DNA of 64,000 nucleotides from CADEED01 sp039930985 (GCA_039930985.1 JBDTSV010000152.1:1-64000), one strand, 5' to 3'. Shown: positions 23,243-33,900, counted from the stretch's first letter. Notes: a model not told the origin generated them from the letters alone. Program-made: numbers and translations.

Positions 23243-24892
23243 GTGGGTACAGGGGACCAGTCGATCGACTCCGCGCATCGGCGCGTCATTTTTGCTTCGT
23301 CACTCGGCACCGTGTTCGAGTGGTACGACTTCTACCTCTACGGCTCGTTGGTCACCATCATCACCAAGAAGTTCTTCTCGGGGATGAATGACACCACGGC
23401 GTTCCTGTTCGCGCTGCTGGCTTTTGCGGCTGGTTTCTTTGTGCGGCCCTTCGGTGCGCTGGTGTTCGGCCGGCTCGGGGACCTCGTCGGCCGCAAGCAC
23501 ACGTTCCTCATCACCATCGTCATCATGGGCGCCTCGACTGCGCTAGTTGGCTGTCTGCCGACGTACGAGACGATTGGCGTCGCCGCGCCGATCATCTTCA
23601 TCGCGCTCCGGTTGCTGCAGGGCCTCGCGCTCGGCGGTCAGTACGGTGGTGCTGCGACGTACATCGCCGAGCACGCGCCACCCGGCAAGCGAGGCTTTTA
23701 TACCAGCTGGATCCAGACCACGGCGACGCTGGGCTTTTTCCTCTCGCTGATCGTCATTCTCGCGTGCCGCTCGTTCATGCCCGCCGGCTACTTCGAGGAC
23801 CAGGGCTGGCGTGTGCCGTTCCTGCTGTCGATCGTGCTCCTGCTGATCTCCACGTACATCCGTTTGCAATTGCAGGAATCGCCGGTATTCCAGGAGATGA
23901 AGGCGGCCGGCACATTGTCCAAGGCGCCGCTGACCGAGTCGTTCGCGCGATGGCCGAATCTCAAGATCGTGCTGCTGGCCTTGTTCGGCGCCACCGCGGG
24001 CCAGGCCGTCGTCTGGTACGGCGGCCAGTTCTACGCGTTGCTGTTTCTCGAGAAGACGCTGCAGGTCGAGTCGACGAGCGCGCAGCTCGTGATGGCCGCG
24101 GCGTTACTCATCGCCACGCCGTTCTTCGTCGTGTTCGGCTCGTTGTCCGACCGGATCGGCCGCAAGAAGATCGTCCTCACGGGTTGTCTGCTGGCGGCTC
24201 TGACGTATTTCCCGATCTTCCAGGGCATCGCACACTTCGCCAACCCGGCGCTGGACGCGGCGGTGAAGTCCTCGCCGGTAAGGGTTGCGGCGAATCTCGC
24301 GCAATGCAGTTTTCAGTTCGATCCGATCGGCAAGAAGCAATACAAGACCGGCTGCGATCTCGCGAAAGGCGCGCTCGCGCGCATGGGCGTGTCGTACACG
24401 ATGGGGGATGAATCACTGAGTCGTGACGTCGATGCCACGGTGTTGATCGGTGAGGACTCCATCGAGGTGAAGGATCTCAACGGCATGTTGACCGCCGCCG
24501 AGTACAAGAAAGAACAGGACGCGGTCACCGCGCGCCTCAAAGAGGCGCTCGGGAAAGCCGGCTATCCGCCGAAGGCCGACATGCAGGCATTCAACTACCC
24601 CATGGTGATCCTGCTGTGCACGATCCTCGTGCTGTACGTGACGATGGTGTACGGCCCGATCGCTGCGTGGCTGGTCGAGCTCTTCCCCGTGCAAATCCGC
24701 TACACGTCGATGTCGCTGCCGTATCACATCGGTAACGGGTGGTTCGGTGGGTTCCTGCCGGTGACCTCGTTCGCCATCGTCGCGGCCACCGGAAATATCT
24801 ACAACGGGTTGTGGTACCCGGTCGTGGTCGCGTCGATCACGCTGGTCGTCGGTGCTCTGTTTCTAAGGGAAACCAAGGACTCTCCGGCGTAA
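23243..24892 (+). CDS. MFS transporter, metabolite:H+ symporter (MHS) family
   Basis: 549 residues from GTG 23243, which has AAGAGG 10 bases upstream. The MHS signatures GTVFEWYDFYLYG, GRLGDLVGRKH, GLALGGQYGG and the second-half GSLSDRIGRKK are all present. Family members import organic acids, betaine or aromatic acids with protons. It is about 100 residues longer than usual because a soluble segment (about 333-450, rich in Lys/Glu/Asp) is inserted between membrane segments in the second half. It diverges from uvrA; a repeat pair follows its stop directly. Confidence 0.88.
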   Translation: MGTGDQSIDSAHRRVIFASSLGTVFEWYDFYLYGSLVTIITKKFFSGMNDTTAFLFALLAFAAGFFVRPFGALVFGRLGDLVGRKHTFLITIVIMGASTALVGCLPTYETIGVAAPIIFIALRLLQGLALGGQYGGAATYIAEHAPPGKRGFYTSWIQTTATLGFFLSLIVILACRSFMPAGYFEDQGWRVPFLLSIVLLLISTYIRLQLQESPVFQEMKAAGTLSKAPLTESFARWPNLKIVLLALFGATAGQAVVWYGGQFYALLFLEKTLQVESTSAQLVMAAALLIATPFFVVFGSLSDRIGRKKIVLTGCLLAALTYFPIFQGIAHFANPALDAAVKSSPVRVAANLAQCSFQFDPIGKKQYKTGCDLAKGALARMGVSYTMGDESLSRDVDATVLIGEDSIEVKDLNGMLTAAEYKKEQDAVTARLKEALGKAGYPPKADMQAFNYPMVILLCTILVLYVTMVYGPIAAWLVELFPVQIRYTSMSLPYHIGNGWFGGFLPVTSFAIVAATGNIYNGLWYPVVVASITLVVGALFLRETKDSPA

Positions 24893-25048
24893 GGGGACAT
24901 TCCTCGTTTCCTAGCAAACGGGGACGCGGCTCTTCTCGGTAGTGCTTTCCTACACGCGCGCTGGCATCGGCTGCGCTCAAAAGTTGACGATGCTGGCGCG
25001 CGACGCAACGAGCTCCTACCCATTTGCTAGGAAACGAGGAATGTCCCC
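24893..25048 (+). repeat. REPIN-like inverted pair (GGGGACATTCC family)
   Basis: Perfect 26-base arms 24893-24918 and 25023-25048 (core GGGGACATTCCTCGTTTCC, then TAGCAAA) with a 104-base interior. The left arm starts on the base after the TAA of the transporter gene. It is related to the shorter copies at 29589, 43972, 52789 and 53678. It makes up most of the 238-base gap before the TonB receptor; I see no gene in the interior. Confidence 0.85.
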
Positions 25049-25130
25049 ATACTTCGCGCCACAAGCGCGCGCTTGCGGATGGTCGCTCACCTCTGCGCTG
25101 CCGCACCAAAACGACAGAAGGAGTGGTCGC

Positions 25131-27542
25131 ATGAAAGCCTCGATCTCGCGCGGCGCCGCCGCGTTGCTCATCGCTACGCCGTTCGCCGTTTCGGCGCAAA
25201 ACGCTCCGGCGACTACGCCGCCGACCGACGACGAAATCAGCCAGGAAATCATCGTCACCGCACAGAAGCGCGCGACGACGCTGCAGGAGGTTCCGTTCTC
25301 GGTCGCTGCGGTCACCTCCGAAGACATCAAGGAATCCGGCGCCACCAACATCGTGGAGATCGCGCGCAACGTTCCCGGACTCTACATCGCCGATCTGGGA
25401 CCGGGTCAGAGCCAGGTCGCCATCCGTGGCATCAGCGCCGGCCAGGTCATCCGCGACCAGCCTGGCGTGAAGGAATCGGTCGGCATCTATCTCGATGAGT
25501 CGCCGATCTCGGTGGCGCTGTTCACCCCCGATCTCGATCTGTACGACCTCGATCGCATCGAAGTCCTTCGCGGGCCGCAAGGCACATTGTTCGGCGCGGG
25601 CTCGAGCTCGGGTACGGTGCGTTACATTACCGCGCAACCGAACATCGGCGAGTTTGGCGGTTCCGTGGATCTCACATTCAACGACGTGACCGACGGCGAG
25701 ACCGGTGGCTCGCTGCGCGGCGCACTCAACGTGCCGATCGGCGAGACGGCCGCGATGCGTGCCGTCGGTTATCGCCAGGAGCTGGCGGGATTCATCGATT
25801 CGCTCTATCCCGGCCGCGACGCGCGCAAAGACGTGAACGGCGGTTCGCGCACCGGTGGGCGGCTCGCATTCCGCTTCGAACCCAACGAAAACTTCACCAT
25901 CACGCCGCGCATCGTTTACCAGAAGCTCGAGACCGACGGCTTTCCGCGCATCGACGCCTACAACATTCTCGGCAATACGCTTACCACTACCCAGGCGCAG
26001 CTTGATCCGGGCGAACGTGGTCAGATCACGCAACTCGACGAGGGGCTGACCGACGAATTCACGATGGGCGACCTCAAGCTCGAATTCGGATTCGGCGATC
26101 TCGGGCTCACGAGCGTCACCACTTACATCGACCGCCAAGTCGAAGTGGATCGCGACGCCAGCCAGCTCACGGGCAGCGTCACGTTCGACGTCCAGGGCGC
26201 CGCGGGCAATCCCGCCAACGTGCGTCTCAATTCACCACTCATCGATCAGACCGATCTGCAGGTGTTCAGCCAGGAGGTTCGGCTGGCCTCGACGGGTGAA
26301 GGGCCATTCCAGTGGCTGGTGGGTGCGTTCTACCAGAGCGCCGATCGCGACTACGCGCAGACGTTGCCGACGCCGGGGTACGACGCGATCCTGCCGCGCC
26401 CGGTCGGTTTCACCATCGTGGACACGCCTTACTACTCGCGCCTGACATACAACTTCTCGCAGTTCGCGGCATTCGGTGAGGCGACGTATCGATTCAGCCC
26501 GGAGTGGGCGCTCACGGGCGGTCTGCGCTACTACAACTTCGACGAGGACCGCGTCATCACCATCGGCGGGGCGTTCGCGGACTTGGCGCACACCAACGAG
26601 CTCGGCACGACCAGCTCCGACGGCGTCTCTCCACGCGTGATCCTCTCGTTCAGCCCTGACAAGAATCTGCTGTTCACGGCGCAGGTGGCGCGCGGCTTCC
26701 GGTTGGGCGGCATCAATGACCCGCTCAACGTCACTTTATGTTCGGCGGACGATCTCATCACCTATGGCGGCCATCCGACCTGGGACGACGAGAAGGTGAC
26801 CAACTTCGAAGTCGGCGCGAAGACGCGCTTCGCGGAAGGCCGCGTGACGCTCAACGCGGCGATATTCATGAGCAAGATCGACGGCCTGCAGGTGGTTGCC
26901 GATGCGGGGACCTGTTCCTCGCGCATCATCCTGAATGCCGACGCCGAATCGAAGGGTGCGGAGGTCGAGCTGTTCGTTCGTCCCGACGAGCATTGGGATT
27001 TTGGTTTGTCCGCGACCTACGCGGATGCCGAGATCACCGAGTCGCAGATCGATCCGAACTCCGGTCTGCCCATCGGTGGCATTCGGGACGGAAACCGCCT
27101 GCCCACCTCACCGCAGTTGCAGGCGGTTGCAACAGCGGCATACACCTGGAGCCTGTCGTCATCGCTTGAAAGTTACCTGCGGCTGACGGCTCAGCATGTG
27201 GGATCGTCGTTCACGCAGCTCGCCGACCAGGAGCCGAATTTCGGCATCATCAAGAATCATCCGACCGGCTTCCTCAACGATGGCTCCGCGCGCCTGATTC
27301 CGTTTGGCGGGGTCCCGTTGAGCACCGTCATCGATTTTGATCCGGAGCTGCCTTCGTACGACATCGCAAACCTGCGCTGGGGCGTGCGCACGGACCGCTG
27401 GGAAGCGGGCGTGTTCGTCAACAACCTGTTCGACGAGCGCTCGTTCCTGTCGTTGGACCGGGAGCGTGGCCGCAGCGCGCGCGTCGGCTATCTCACCAAC
27501 ACGCCGCGCACCGTCGGCGTGAATTTCCGCATGAACTTCTAG
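25131..27542 (+). CDS. TonB-dependent outer-membrane receptor
   Basis: 803 residues. The ATG at 25131 follows AGAAGGAG; earlier in-frame starts lie in the repeat region. A signal peptide ends with VSAQ near residue 23, then a TonB-box-like IIVTAQKR, the plug domain (about 45-160, with VAIRGISAG, LRGPQGTLFGAGSSSG) and a beta-barrel ending in a C-terminal Phe. It belongs to the broad class that takes up sterol-, sugar- or aromatic-type compounds rather than to a clear siderophore receptor. The flanking MHS transporter upstream and the berberine-type oxidase downstream suggest uptake and oxidation of an organic compound. Its stop directly abuts that of the next gene. Confidence 0.93.
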   Translation: MKASISRGAAALLIATPFAVSAQNAPATTPPTDDEISQEIIVTAQKRATTLQEVPFSVAAVTSEDIKESGATNIVEIARNVPGLYIADLGPGQSQVAIRGISAGQVIRDQPGVKESVGIYLDESPISVALFTPDLDLYDLDRIEVLRGPQGTLFGAGSSSGTVRYITAQPNIGEFGGSVDLTFNDVTDGETGGSLRGALNVPIGETAAMRAVGYRQELAGFIDSLYPGRDARKDVNGGSRTGGRLAFRFEPNENFTITPRIVYQKLETDGFPRIDAYNILGNTLTTTQAQLDPGERGQITQLDEGLTDEFTMGDLKLEFGFGDLGLTSVTTYIDRQVEVDRDASQLTGSVTFDVQGAAGNPANVRLNSPLIDQTDLQVFSQEVRLASTGEGPFQWLVGAFYQSADRDYAQTLPTPGYDAILPRPVGFTIVDTPYYSRLTYNFSQFAAFGEATYRFSPEWALTGGLRYYNFDEDRVITIGGAFADLAHTNELGTTSSDGVSPRVILSFSPDKNLLFTAQVARGFRLGGINDPLNVTLCSADDLITYGGHPTWDDEKVTNFEVGAKTRFAEGRVTLNAAIFMSKIDGLQVVADAGTCSSRIILNADAESKGAEVELFVRPDEHWDFGLSATYADAEITESQIDPNSGLPIGGIRDGNRLPTSPQLQAVATAAYTWSLSSSLESYLRLTAQHVGSSFTQLADQEPNFGIIKNHPTGFLNDGSARLIPFGGVPLSTVIDFDPELPSYDIANLRWGVRTDRWEAGVFVNNLFDERSFLSLDRERGRSARVGYLTNTPRTVGVNFRMNF

Positions 27543-29018
27543 TCACGCGGGGCGCGGCGGAATGTTCGGATTGAGGTGAAACAGGTTGGTCGGGTCGTAC
27601 TGCGTCTTGAGATCGACCAGCCGTTTCGTGTTAGGCCCGTAAGCCGCGAGCAGCCGCGGGTCCGCATCGGCCAGGTTGAGGTTGGCGTAGATGCCACGTG
27701 AGAAGGGCTCGAAGCCTTTCCACGTGTTCTTCTGCCACGCCGTTTTCCGCGCGGCATCTTCGGGTCTGGTCCACGCGGCGCGCAAGACGACATTGAACGG
27801 TGCGGCGCGGTTCGCGAACGCGGTAGCGTCGGCGGGCACGCGCGATATCGCGCCGCCGACCTGCGTGAGACTGATCTTGCCGAGCTCGGCGCCCGGCTCC
27901 TGGATGCTGCGGAGCGCATGATCGAGCAAAGCCGGTTCGAGCCCCGACACACCCGCGCCATTCATGTAGTAGCCGCGGCCGCGCGGTGAATCATCGTCAT
28001 GGTCCGATTGAAGGTCGACGAACGGGTACGCACTGACGCTGTCGAACATGGTCTTGCCCGCCTTGCGCAGCGCCCGGACGTCCCGGCGCGCGGCCTTCGA
28101 AGTTCCGCAGTGGCAGATGTTCAGCATCAGCTGGCGAATGCCTTGCGCGTCGCACTCGAGCACCGGGTCCATCCACAGCTCATCCGGCGCGTTCGGCGCG
28201 AAGTCCGCGAGGAAGTCGAGCACGCCGCGCGCCTGCGACATGGGATAGACCAGATCGCCGCCGACCACTTTCGACCGCAGCTCATTCAGCCGGAACTCGA
28301 ATGAAGTCACCACGCCGAAGTTTCCGCCGCCGCCGCGGAGGGCCCAGAACAAGTCGGGATTTTCCTGCGCGTTTACCTTGCGCAGCTTTCCGTCCGGCGT
28401 GACGAGATTGGCGCCGAGCAGATTGTCGATCGACAGGCCGAACTTGCGCGCAAGCCGGCCGATGCCGCCTCCCAGCGACAGTCCGGCGACGCCCGTGTGC
28501 GAGACCGTGCCGGCGGGCACGATGAATCCGGCCTTTTGTACCGCTCTATCCAGGGTTCCTAACCACACGCCTGGATCCACGCGCACGGTGCGCGCGATCT
28601 TGTCGATCAGCACGCCCTGCATGGGCGCGAGATCGATCATGAGACCCCCCTCGCACACCGAGTGGCCCGGCAGGCTGTGTCCGCCGCCGCGGACGGCGAC
28701 TAATAAGTCGTGGTTGGCGGCGAACTGCACTGACTTGATGACATCCGCTGCGTCGGCGCAGCGCAGGATCACCGCCGGATGCCGGTCGAAGGCGCCATTC
28801 CAGATGTGGCGCGCCTGTTCGTAACCCGCATCGCCGTTCAGCAGCAGCGCACCATGCAAGCCGCCGCGGAGTTCCTGGACTTCAGCGCGCGTCAGCAGCA
28901 GCTGTTTGCCGGTGCGGGACAGGATCGGAAGATCGTCGGCGGCCGCGGATCGGGCCCGCAAGGAGAAACCGGCCGCAGCCAGTGCCAGCGACGAGACGAC
29001 AAAGTCTCTTCTTTTCAT
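27543..29018 (-). CDS. FAD-linked oxidase, berberine-bridge-enzyme-like, Tat-exported
   Basis: 491 residues. The N-terminus MKRRDFVVSS with a hydrophobic stretch is a twin-arginine signal, fitting a flavoprotein folded before export. The FAD-binding PCMH domain shows VRGGGHSLPG, whose His usually binds FAD covalently, and LSLGGGIGRLARK. The C-terminal BBE motif (YDPTNLFHLNPNI) closes the protein. Relatives oxidise alcohols, sugars or nicotine-type amines; the substrate is unknown. It is convergent with the TonB receptor with zero bases between stops. Confidence 0.9.
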   Translation of the reverse strand: MKRRDFVVSSLALAAAGFSLRARSAAADDLPILSRTGKQLLLTRAEVQELRGGLHGALLLNGDAGYEQARHIWNGAFDRHPAVILRCADAADVIKSVQFAANHDLLVAVRGGGHSLPGHSVCEGGLMIDLAPMQGVLIDKIARTVRVDPGVWLGTLDRAVQKAGFIVPAGTVSHTGVAGLSLGGGIGRLARKFGLSIDNLLGANLVTPDGKLRKVNAQENPDLFWALRGGGGNFGVVTSFEFRLNELRSKVVGGDLVYPMSQARGVLDFLADFAPNAPDELWMDPVLECDAQGIRQLMLNICHCGTSKAARRDVRALRKAGKTMFDSVSAYPFVDLQSDHDDDSPRGRGYYMNGAGVSGLEPALLDHALRSIQEPGAELGKISLTQVGGAISRVPADATAFANRAAPFNVVLRAAWTRPEDAARKTAWQKNTWKGFEPFSRGIYANLNLADADPRLLAAYGPNTKRLVDLKTQYDPTNLFHLNPNIPPRPA

Positions 29019-29060
29019 GTGGACCGCTCCGACAACCTAGCCCAGGATTAGAGTTATAAG

Positions 29061-29588
29061 ATGACCATGAAATCCCGTAATCGCAAGCTGTCACCCACCA
29101 AGGTCCAGATCGAAGCGCTGTTCACGGCGGCGGACTATCTCGAAGAATCCGGCGCGCTGCGCGCGGCGTTCCAGTGCCTGCTCGCCGCCGCGGAAGCGGG
29201 TGACGAGGGCAGCCAGCTCAACCTCGGCAACTATTTTTCGGACGGCACCGGGGTGCGCAAGGACTTCAAGAAGGCGGCCTTTTGGTATCGCAAGGCCTAT
29301 AACAACCAGAGCCGTGGCATTCGCTGTTCGTCGGCGGCGGTGAATCTGGGCATCAACTTTCGCAATAGCGGTAACCTGAAAGCGGCCGTCGGCTGGTTCG
29401 AGCGCGCGAGGAAATTGCAGGACGGATCAGCGTGCCTGGAGCTGGCGCGAATACACTCGGAGCGCAAGGGCGGGCGGCGAAAGGCGGTGACCTTGTTGCA
29501 GGAAGTGATCGAGCTCGACAGCAACTATTCCACCGAGGCCGACAAGGAAGCCGCCGAGGCGATGTTGAAGGTCCTGTTGCTTCACTGA
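29061..29588 (+). CDS. Sel1-like repeat protein
   Basis: 175 residues, no signal peptide. Two to three Sel1/TPR-type helical repeats are visible: AAFQCLLAAAEAGDEGSQLNLGNYFSDG, then the KKAAFWYRKAY and AAVGWFERARKLQDGSACLELARIH segments. These are protein-interaction scaffolds, here probably cytoplasmic. A palindromic repeat starts directly after its TGA and fills the whole gap to the convergent flavoprotein gene. Confidence 0.82.
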   Translation: MTMKSRNRKLSPTKVQIEALFTAADYLEESGALRAAFQCLLAAAEAGDEGSQLNLGNYFSDGTGVRKDFKKAAFWYRKAYNNQSRGIRCSSAAVNLGINFRNSGNLKAAVGWFERARKLQDGSACLELARIHSERKGGRRKAVTLLQEVIELDSNYSTEADKEAAEAMLKVLLLH

Positions 29589-29652
29589 AATGGGGACACT
29601 CCCCATTTCCTAGCAAAAGGGGCCGCACCTCAAAGAGGTACATCCCCATTTT
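29589..29652 (+). repeat. GGGGACACTCC-family repeat between two stops
   Basis: Starts on the base after TGA 29586-29588 with AATGGGGACACTCCCCATTT, then CCTAGCAAAAGGGGCCG. At the other end the convergent gene's TGA (29653-29655, minus strand) is followed by AAAATGGGGATG, a partial inverted copy. The element occupies the entire intergenic space. An ACCTC-AAA-GAGGT hairpin sits inside it. Confidence 0.8.
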
Positions 29653-30903
29653 TCAGTGCACCGCGCGATTCTGCTGCTCGGCCTTCGATTCCAGACTGAA
29701 ACGCGGCTCAACGTTCTTGAGCCTTGCCGTCAGCAGTTCGCTTGCGTAACGCCCGACCTCGGGCCCGTGCTTGAAGCCGTGCCCCGACCCCGCCCCGATC
29801 AACAACACGTTCGGTGCCGTCGGGTGGCGGTCGATCAGCAGATCCCCATTCGAACTGTTTTCGTACTGGCAGACGCGCTCTTCGTTGAGTGGCGCGCCGG
29901 CGAGCGCCGGGAAGCGCTTTGCCAGGTACGCGCGCGCATCCGCGAGCGCCCCCGGCGACGCCACGCGGTCACCACGATCGGGATCGATGGGCAGCCCGTG
30001 CTTGTCGTTCGCGATCTTGAATCCGCGTCCCTCGAGATCGGGCATGCCGTAGAAGATGTCGCCGTTGTTGAAGTCGGCCCAGCCGGGCAGGGCGGCGGAA
30101 CCGAAACGCGCATCGCCGGCTGGCGGCGCGAAGAAGAAGACTTCCTGGCGCGTGGGGAAGATGCGCGGGCCGAGCAGGCGCGGGAACATCTTCGGCAGCC
30201 AGGGTCCGCAGGCAAATATGTAGTTAGCCGCGGACACGGTGGACCCGTCGCCGAGCTCGATCTGGCTGAGCTGCCGGGAGGCATCCGGCGGCTTGACCGC
30301 CGCGACCCGATATTCACCGCCAGCCTTCACGAACTGCTTCACCAGCATCTGCACCGCGCGGCGCGCCATGAGCACGCCGAACTCAGGCTCCAGTAACCCG
30401 ACCTCGATGTCTTTCCAGAACACTTGCGGGTACTTCTGCTCGAGCGCGGCGCGATCGAGCTCGACGGTCGGCAGCTTCAGGTGGCGATGTACTTCGAGCG
30501 ACTGATCGACGTACGGTTCGCGCTTCTGAAAAAAGAACAGCACACCGATCTGATGCAGGATCGGCAGTCCCGAAAGGTCCGAGAGCCACTTCCACTGTGG
30601 CAGGGAGTCGAACGCAAAGCGGGTGTAGATCTCGTCGCTGCCATAGCTGCCACGGGTGAGCCGCGATTCACCGCCCGAGGACGCGCGCGCATTCGCGGCG
30701 CCAAACGCGTCCAGCAACAACACGCGCTGTCCGGCCTTGCGCAGGTACCACGCGGTCCACGCGCCAAACACGCCGGAACCGATGACGACGGAATCCCAGG
30801 CCGTTTTGTTCACCTTCTTTTCCTCGCCGCGCGCGCCGCCGGCCACGCCTGCGGCCAGCGCAGTTGCGATGACGCCGCGGCGGGTCAGTTTACGGGTGCC
30901 CAC
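29653..30903 (-). CDS. FAD-dependent oxidoreductase, sarcosine-oxidase-like (DAO family)
   Basis: 416 residues. The N-terminus has TRRGVIATALAAG, a probable Tat signal. The dinucleotide fold VVIGSGVFGAWTAWYLRKAG is the DAO family FAD site, followed by SSGGESRLTRGSYG, as in monomeric sarcosine and N-methyltryptophan oxidases. The C-terminal GAGSGHGFKHGPEVGRY segment completes FAD binding. The conserved covalent-flavin Cys is not obvious. Its start overlaps the stop of the heme/HEAT gene by 14 bases, so the two are one transcription unit and may pass electrons to each other. Confidence 0.88.
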   Translation of the reverse strand: MGTRKLTRRGVIATALAAGVAGGARGEEKKVNKTAWDSVVIGSGVFGAWTAWYLRKAGQRVLLLDAFGAANARASSGGESRLTRGSYGSDEIYTRFAFDSLPQWKWLSDLSGLPILHQIGVLFFFQKREPYVDQSLEVHRHLKLPTVELDRAALEQKYPQVFWKDIEVGLLEPEFGVLMARRAVQMLVKQFVKAGGEYRVAAVKPPDASRQLSQIELGDGSTVSAANYIFACGPWLPKMFPRLLGPRIFPTRQEVFFFAPPAGDARFGSAALPGWADFNNGDIFYGMPDLEGRGFKIANDKHGLPIDPDRGDRVASPGALADARAYLAKRFPALAGAPLNEERVCQYENSSNGDLLIDRHPTAPNVLLIGAGSGHGFKHGPEVGRYASELLTARLKNVEPRFSLESKAEQQNRAVH

Positions 30904-33900
30904 CCGGCGCCGACTCCTTGCTCACCGAACTCATCGCCCGATTGCTCTCGCCCATCGGCGCGTCGCCATCGGGTCCGTTCGGCCGGGTGAGAACGTTGAG
31001 GAACGCGATGAGGTCGCGAAGCTGTTCGCGAGGAAGCGTCTGGCCATAGATCTCGGGCATGGACGACGGCGCGGTCACGCGCTGCTTCACCTGCTTCGGA
31101 TCGATGTTCACGGTGGTGTTGTCGGCGTGCCTGAGCACGATCTGAGTCGCCGATTCGCTGGCAAGCGAGCCGGTCTCCACCTCGCCGTTCTTCAGCGTGA
31201 AGGTGACCACGTCGAAGCCCTGGGCGATGTGCGCGCTCGGCTTGACCACCGACTCGAGCAGGTAGTCCCGGCCCTTCCTGCCGATGAGCGAGAGGTCGGG
31301 TCCCGCCTCACCGCCGTCGCCATTCACCTTGTGGCAACGCGCGCAGGGCAACACTTCGTTCTCGGCGAACACGCGCCCGCCGCGATAAACATTGCCGCCG
31401 GCGAGTGCGAACGAGTAGGGCGCGAGCGCATTGCCGCCCGCGGCCCACGCCGCCTGCTGCTTTTGCCAGCGCGCTTTCACGGCGGGCGAGGTGCTCTTCT
31501 CGACTGTGTTGATCAGCTCGAGCTGCGCGCCGGGCTGCACCTTCCCTGCGGCCAACTGATCGAGCGCCGCGACGAGCATCTTCGGTGTGTCGGGCAGCTG
31601 CAGTTGGCCCATCGCGCGGAACGCGGCCTGTTGCTCGGCCTCCGATCCGTCGGTTGCGAGGCGGCGAACGATCGGCAAGGCGCGATCGGGCGCGCGGTGT
31701 GCAACCAGCTGCAATGCCGCGAGACGCAGCGCGGCCACGTCGGATTTCTCCGCCGCATCGACGCCCTTCATGATTTCTTCACCGCCGAAAGTGTCGAGCG
31801 CTTTGAGCGCGCCCACGCGCACCGACTCAGGCGCATGTTCATTGGTGACAGCCGCGAGCAGCGACGGGGCGGCTGCGCGCAACTGCAGATTGCCGACGGC
31901 TTCGAGCGCGGCGCTCTGCACGACTTCAGGGGCCTTGCCCAGGACCGTGGGGAGAACGGCCGCCAACGCATCCGCAGCCACCTTGCCGTCGCGCTTGGCG
32001 AGCGGCCGATAGATGCCGACGATGCGGTCACGCTGCGGCGTTTTCGCCCACAGGCCGAGCTGCAGCAGTGCTTCGGCGCGCATGGCGGCGCTGGCGGCAT
32101 TGCGTGTTGCGTATTGCGCCAGCGCTTTCGCGTCGCCCGGTGTGCCGAGGCGGTAGTGCGCGTTGATGGCGCGTTCGACGTAAGGCTCATCGCTCACGGG
32201 AGCCGTATCGAGCTTGGCGGCGAGCGCGGAATACGCGGCCTCGACTGGCGCGTCGTTGATGGCGTGCGCCGCCTCGTCCACCACGTACGGATCCGAATCG
32301 TTCAGGAACCAGGCGATGTTTGCGTCGCGCATTTCTCGGTAGGCGAGCACCACGCCGAGGCGCACCGCGGCGGAGGTGTCCTGGACGCCGGCATCGAGCG
32401 CGGCGTTCTTGCCGATGCGCGCCAGCGCATGTGCGGCGGCGTGCCGCAGATAGGGGTCATGGTTGTCGTTGCGCTTGAGCAAGGCGAGCAGCGGTACGGT
32501 GGCCTTGCCGTCCTTGAACTTACCCAGGCTCTGCGCGGCGAAGAACTGCACGCGCGCCACAGGATCGCCGAGCTTCTTGAGCAACGCGTCGAACGTCTTC
32601 GAATAGCCAATGTCGCCCAGGCCTTTCGCGGCCTGCGCGCGCACTTCCGCGTCGCTGTCGTTGAGCAACTTCGCGAGCACCGGGCCCACCTTCGCGCCCT
32701 TGCGGCCGAGCTGTGTCAGGCCCCAGACGGCATGCAGGCGTCCGAGTGGAGTTGCCGACTTGCTGCTTGCGACCGACGTGAACACCTTGACGCTGGCCTC
32801 CCCGCGCGAAGCGAGCTCGAGCTGAGCCTCGAGGCGCGCGCGGCGGTCGGGATGCGACAGCAGCGCGGTCAGATTGGCGACGCTCGAGCCGCTGACGCCG
32901 GCGGCGAGTAGTTTGGCGAGGTCGGCGCTGATCTTCAGTTGCGCAGGATCCGGGTTCACCGGCGTGATGCCGTAGATGCGGCCCTTGTTCGATTTCGGCC
33001 AGCCATCGACCCAGTCGGACAGATAGAGCACGCCATCCGGGCCGAAGGTGACGTCCGTCGGCAGCACCCCACCCATGAACTGCTGGCTGCTGGTCGGCGC
33101 AAACGTGGCGCCGTTCTGCTTGAGCGTGTACGTCTGGATGCCGCTGCGCGCGATGCTGCCCTTGAAGTGCGTGATGAAAAAGTGGCCGGCGTAGCTCGGG
33201 TCGAGGCCGGTGCCGGGGTAGTACGTGAGACCGGACGGGCCGTCCTCGATGTTGCAGATGGGCGGCAGTAGATAGGCTGGGCGGCCGGGGAACGCCGGCT
33301 TCCACAGGCTCTCGCGCAGCCACGCCCCGCCTTTGCCGAGCGGCGCGTGCTGATAGCCGACGCGCCAGCCGCTGTCGCCGCCTTCGACCAGGTAGACCAG
33401 GCGTTCCATGTCGCCCTGGTCGCTGTCATTGTCGCCGGTGAACAGATTGCCGTGCTCGTCGAACACCAGCTCCTGCGGGTTGCGCAGGCCGTGCGCGACC
33501 ATCTCGAACTCGGTGCCGTCGAGATTGGAACGGAACACCGCGCCTTCATCCGGATAGTCGACGAGCTGGCCTTCCTTGCCCGTCACGTGCGTGCCGCGGT
33601 CGCCGATGGAGTAATAAATCTTGCCGTCGTTGCCGAGCGCCAGGCCATGAAAGTCGTGGCCGGTGAAATTGAAGCGAACGCCGAAACCGCGCAGCAGCTC
33701 TTCCTTCTTCGCCTTGCCGTCGGCTCCTTCCGTCAACAGCCACAGACTCGGGATGTTGGTGAACCAGACCTTGCCGTGACGTGCCAACACGCCCGAGGCG
33801 ATGCCGTCGAGCTCGCTGTTGAACCCATCGGCAAAAATGCTGCTCTTGTCGGCGACGCCGTCGTGATTGGTGTCTTCGATCAATCGCACGACCTCGCTTT

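Noticed and set aside
30656..32911. 751-codon frame on the plus strand
   Set aside because: Antisense to the HEAT repeats of the heme protein; length arises from GC bias, no start signal or domain.
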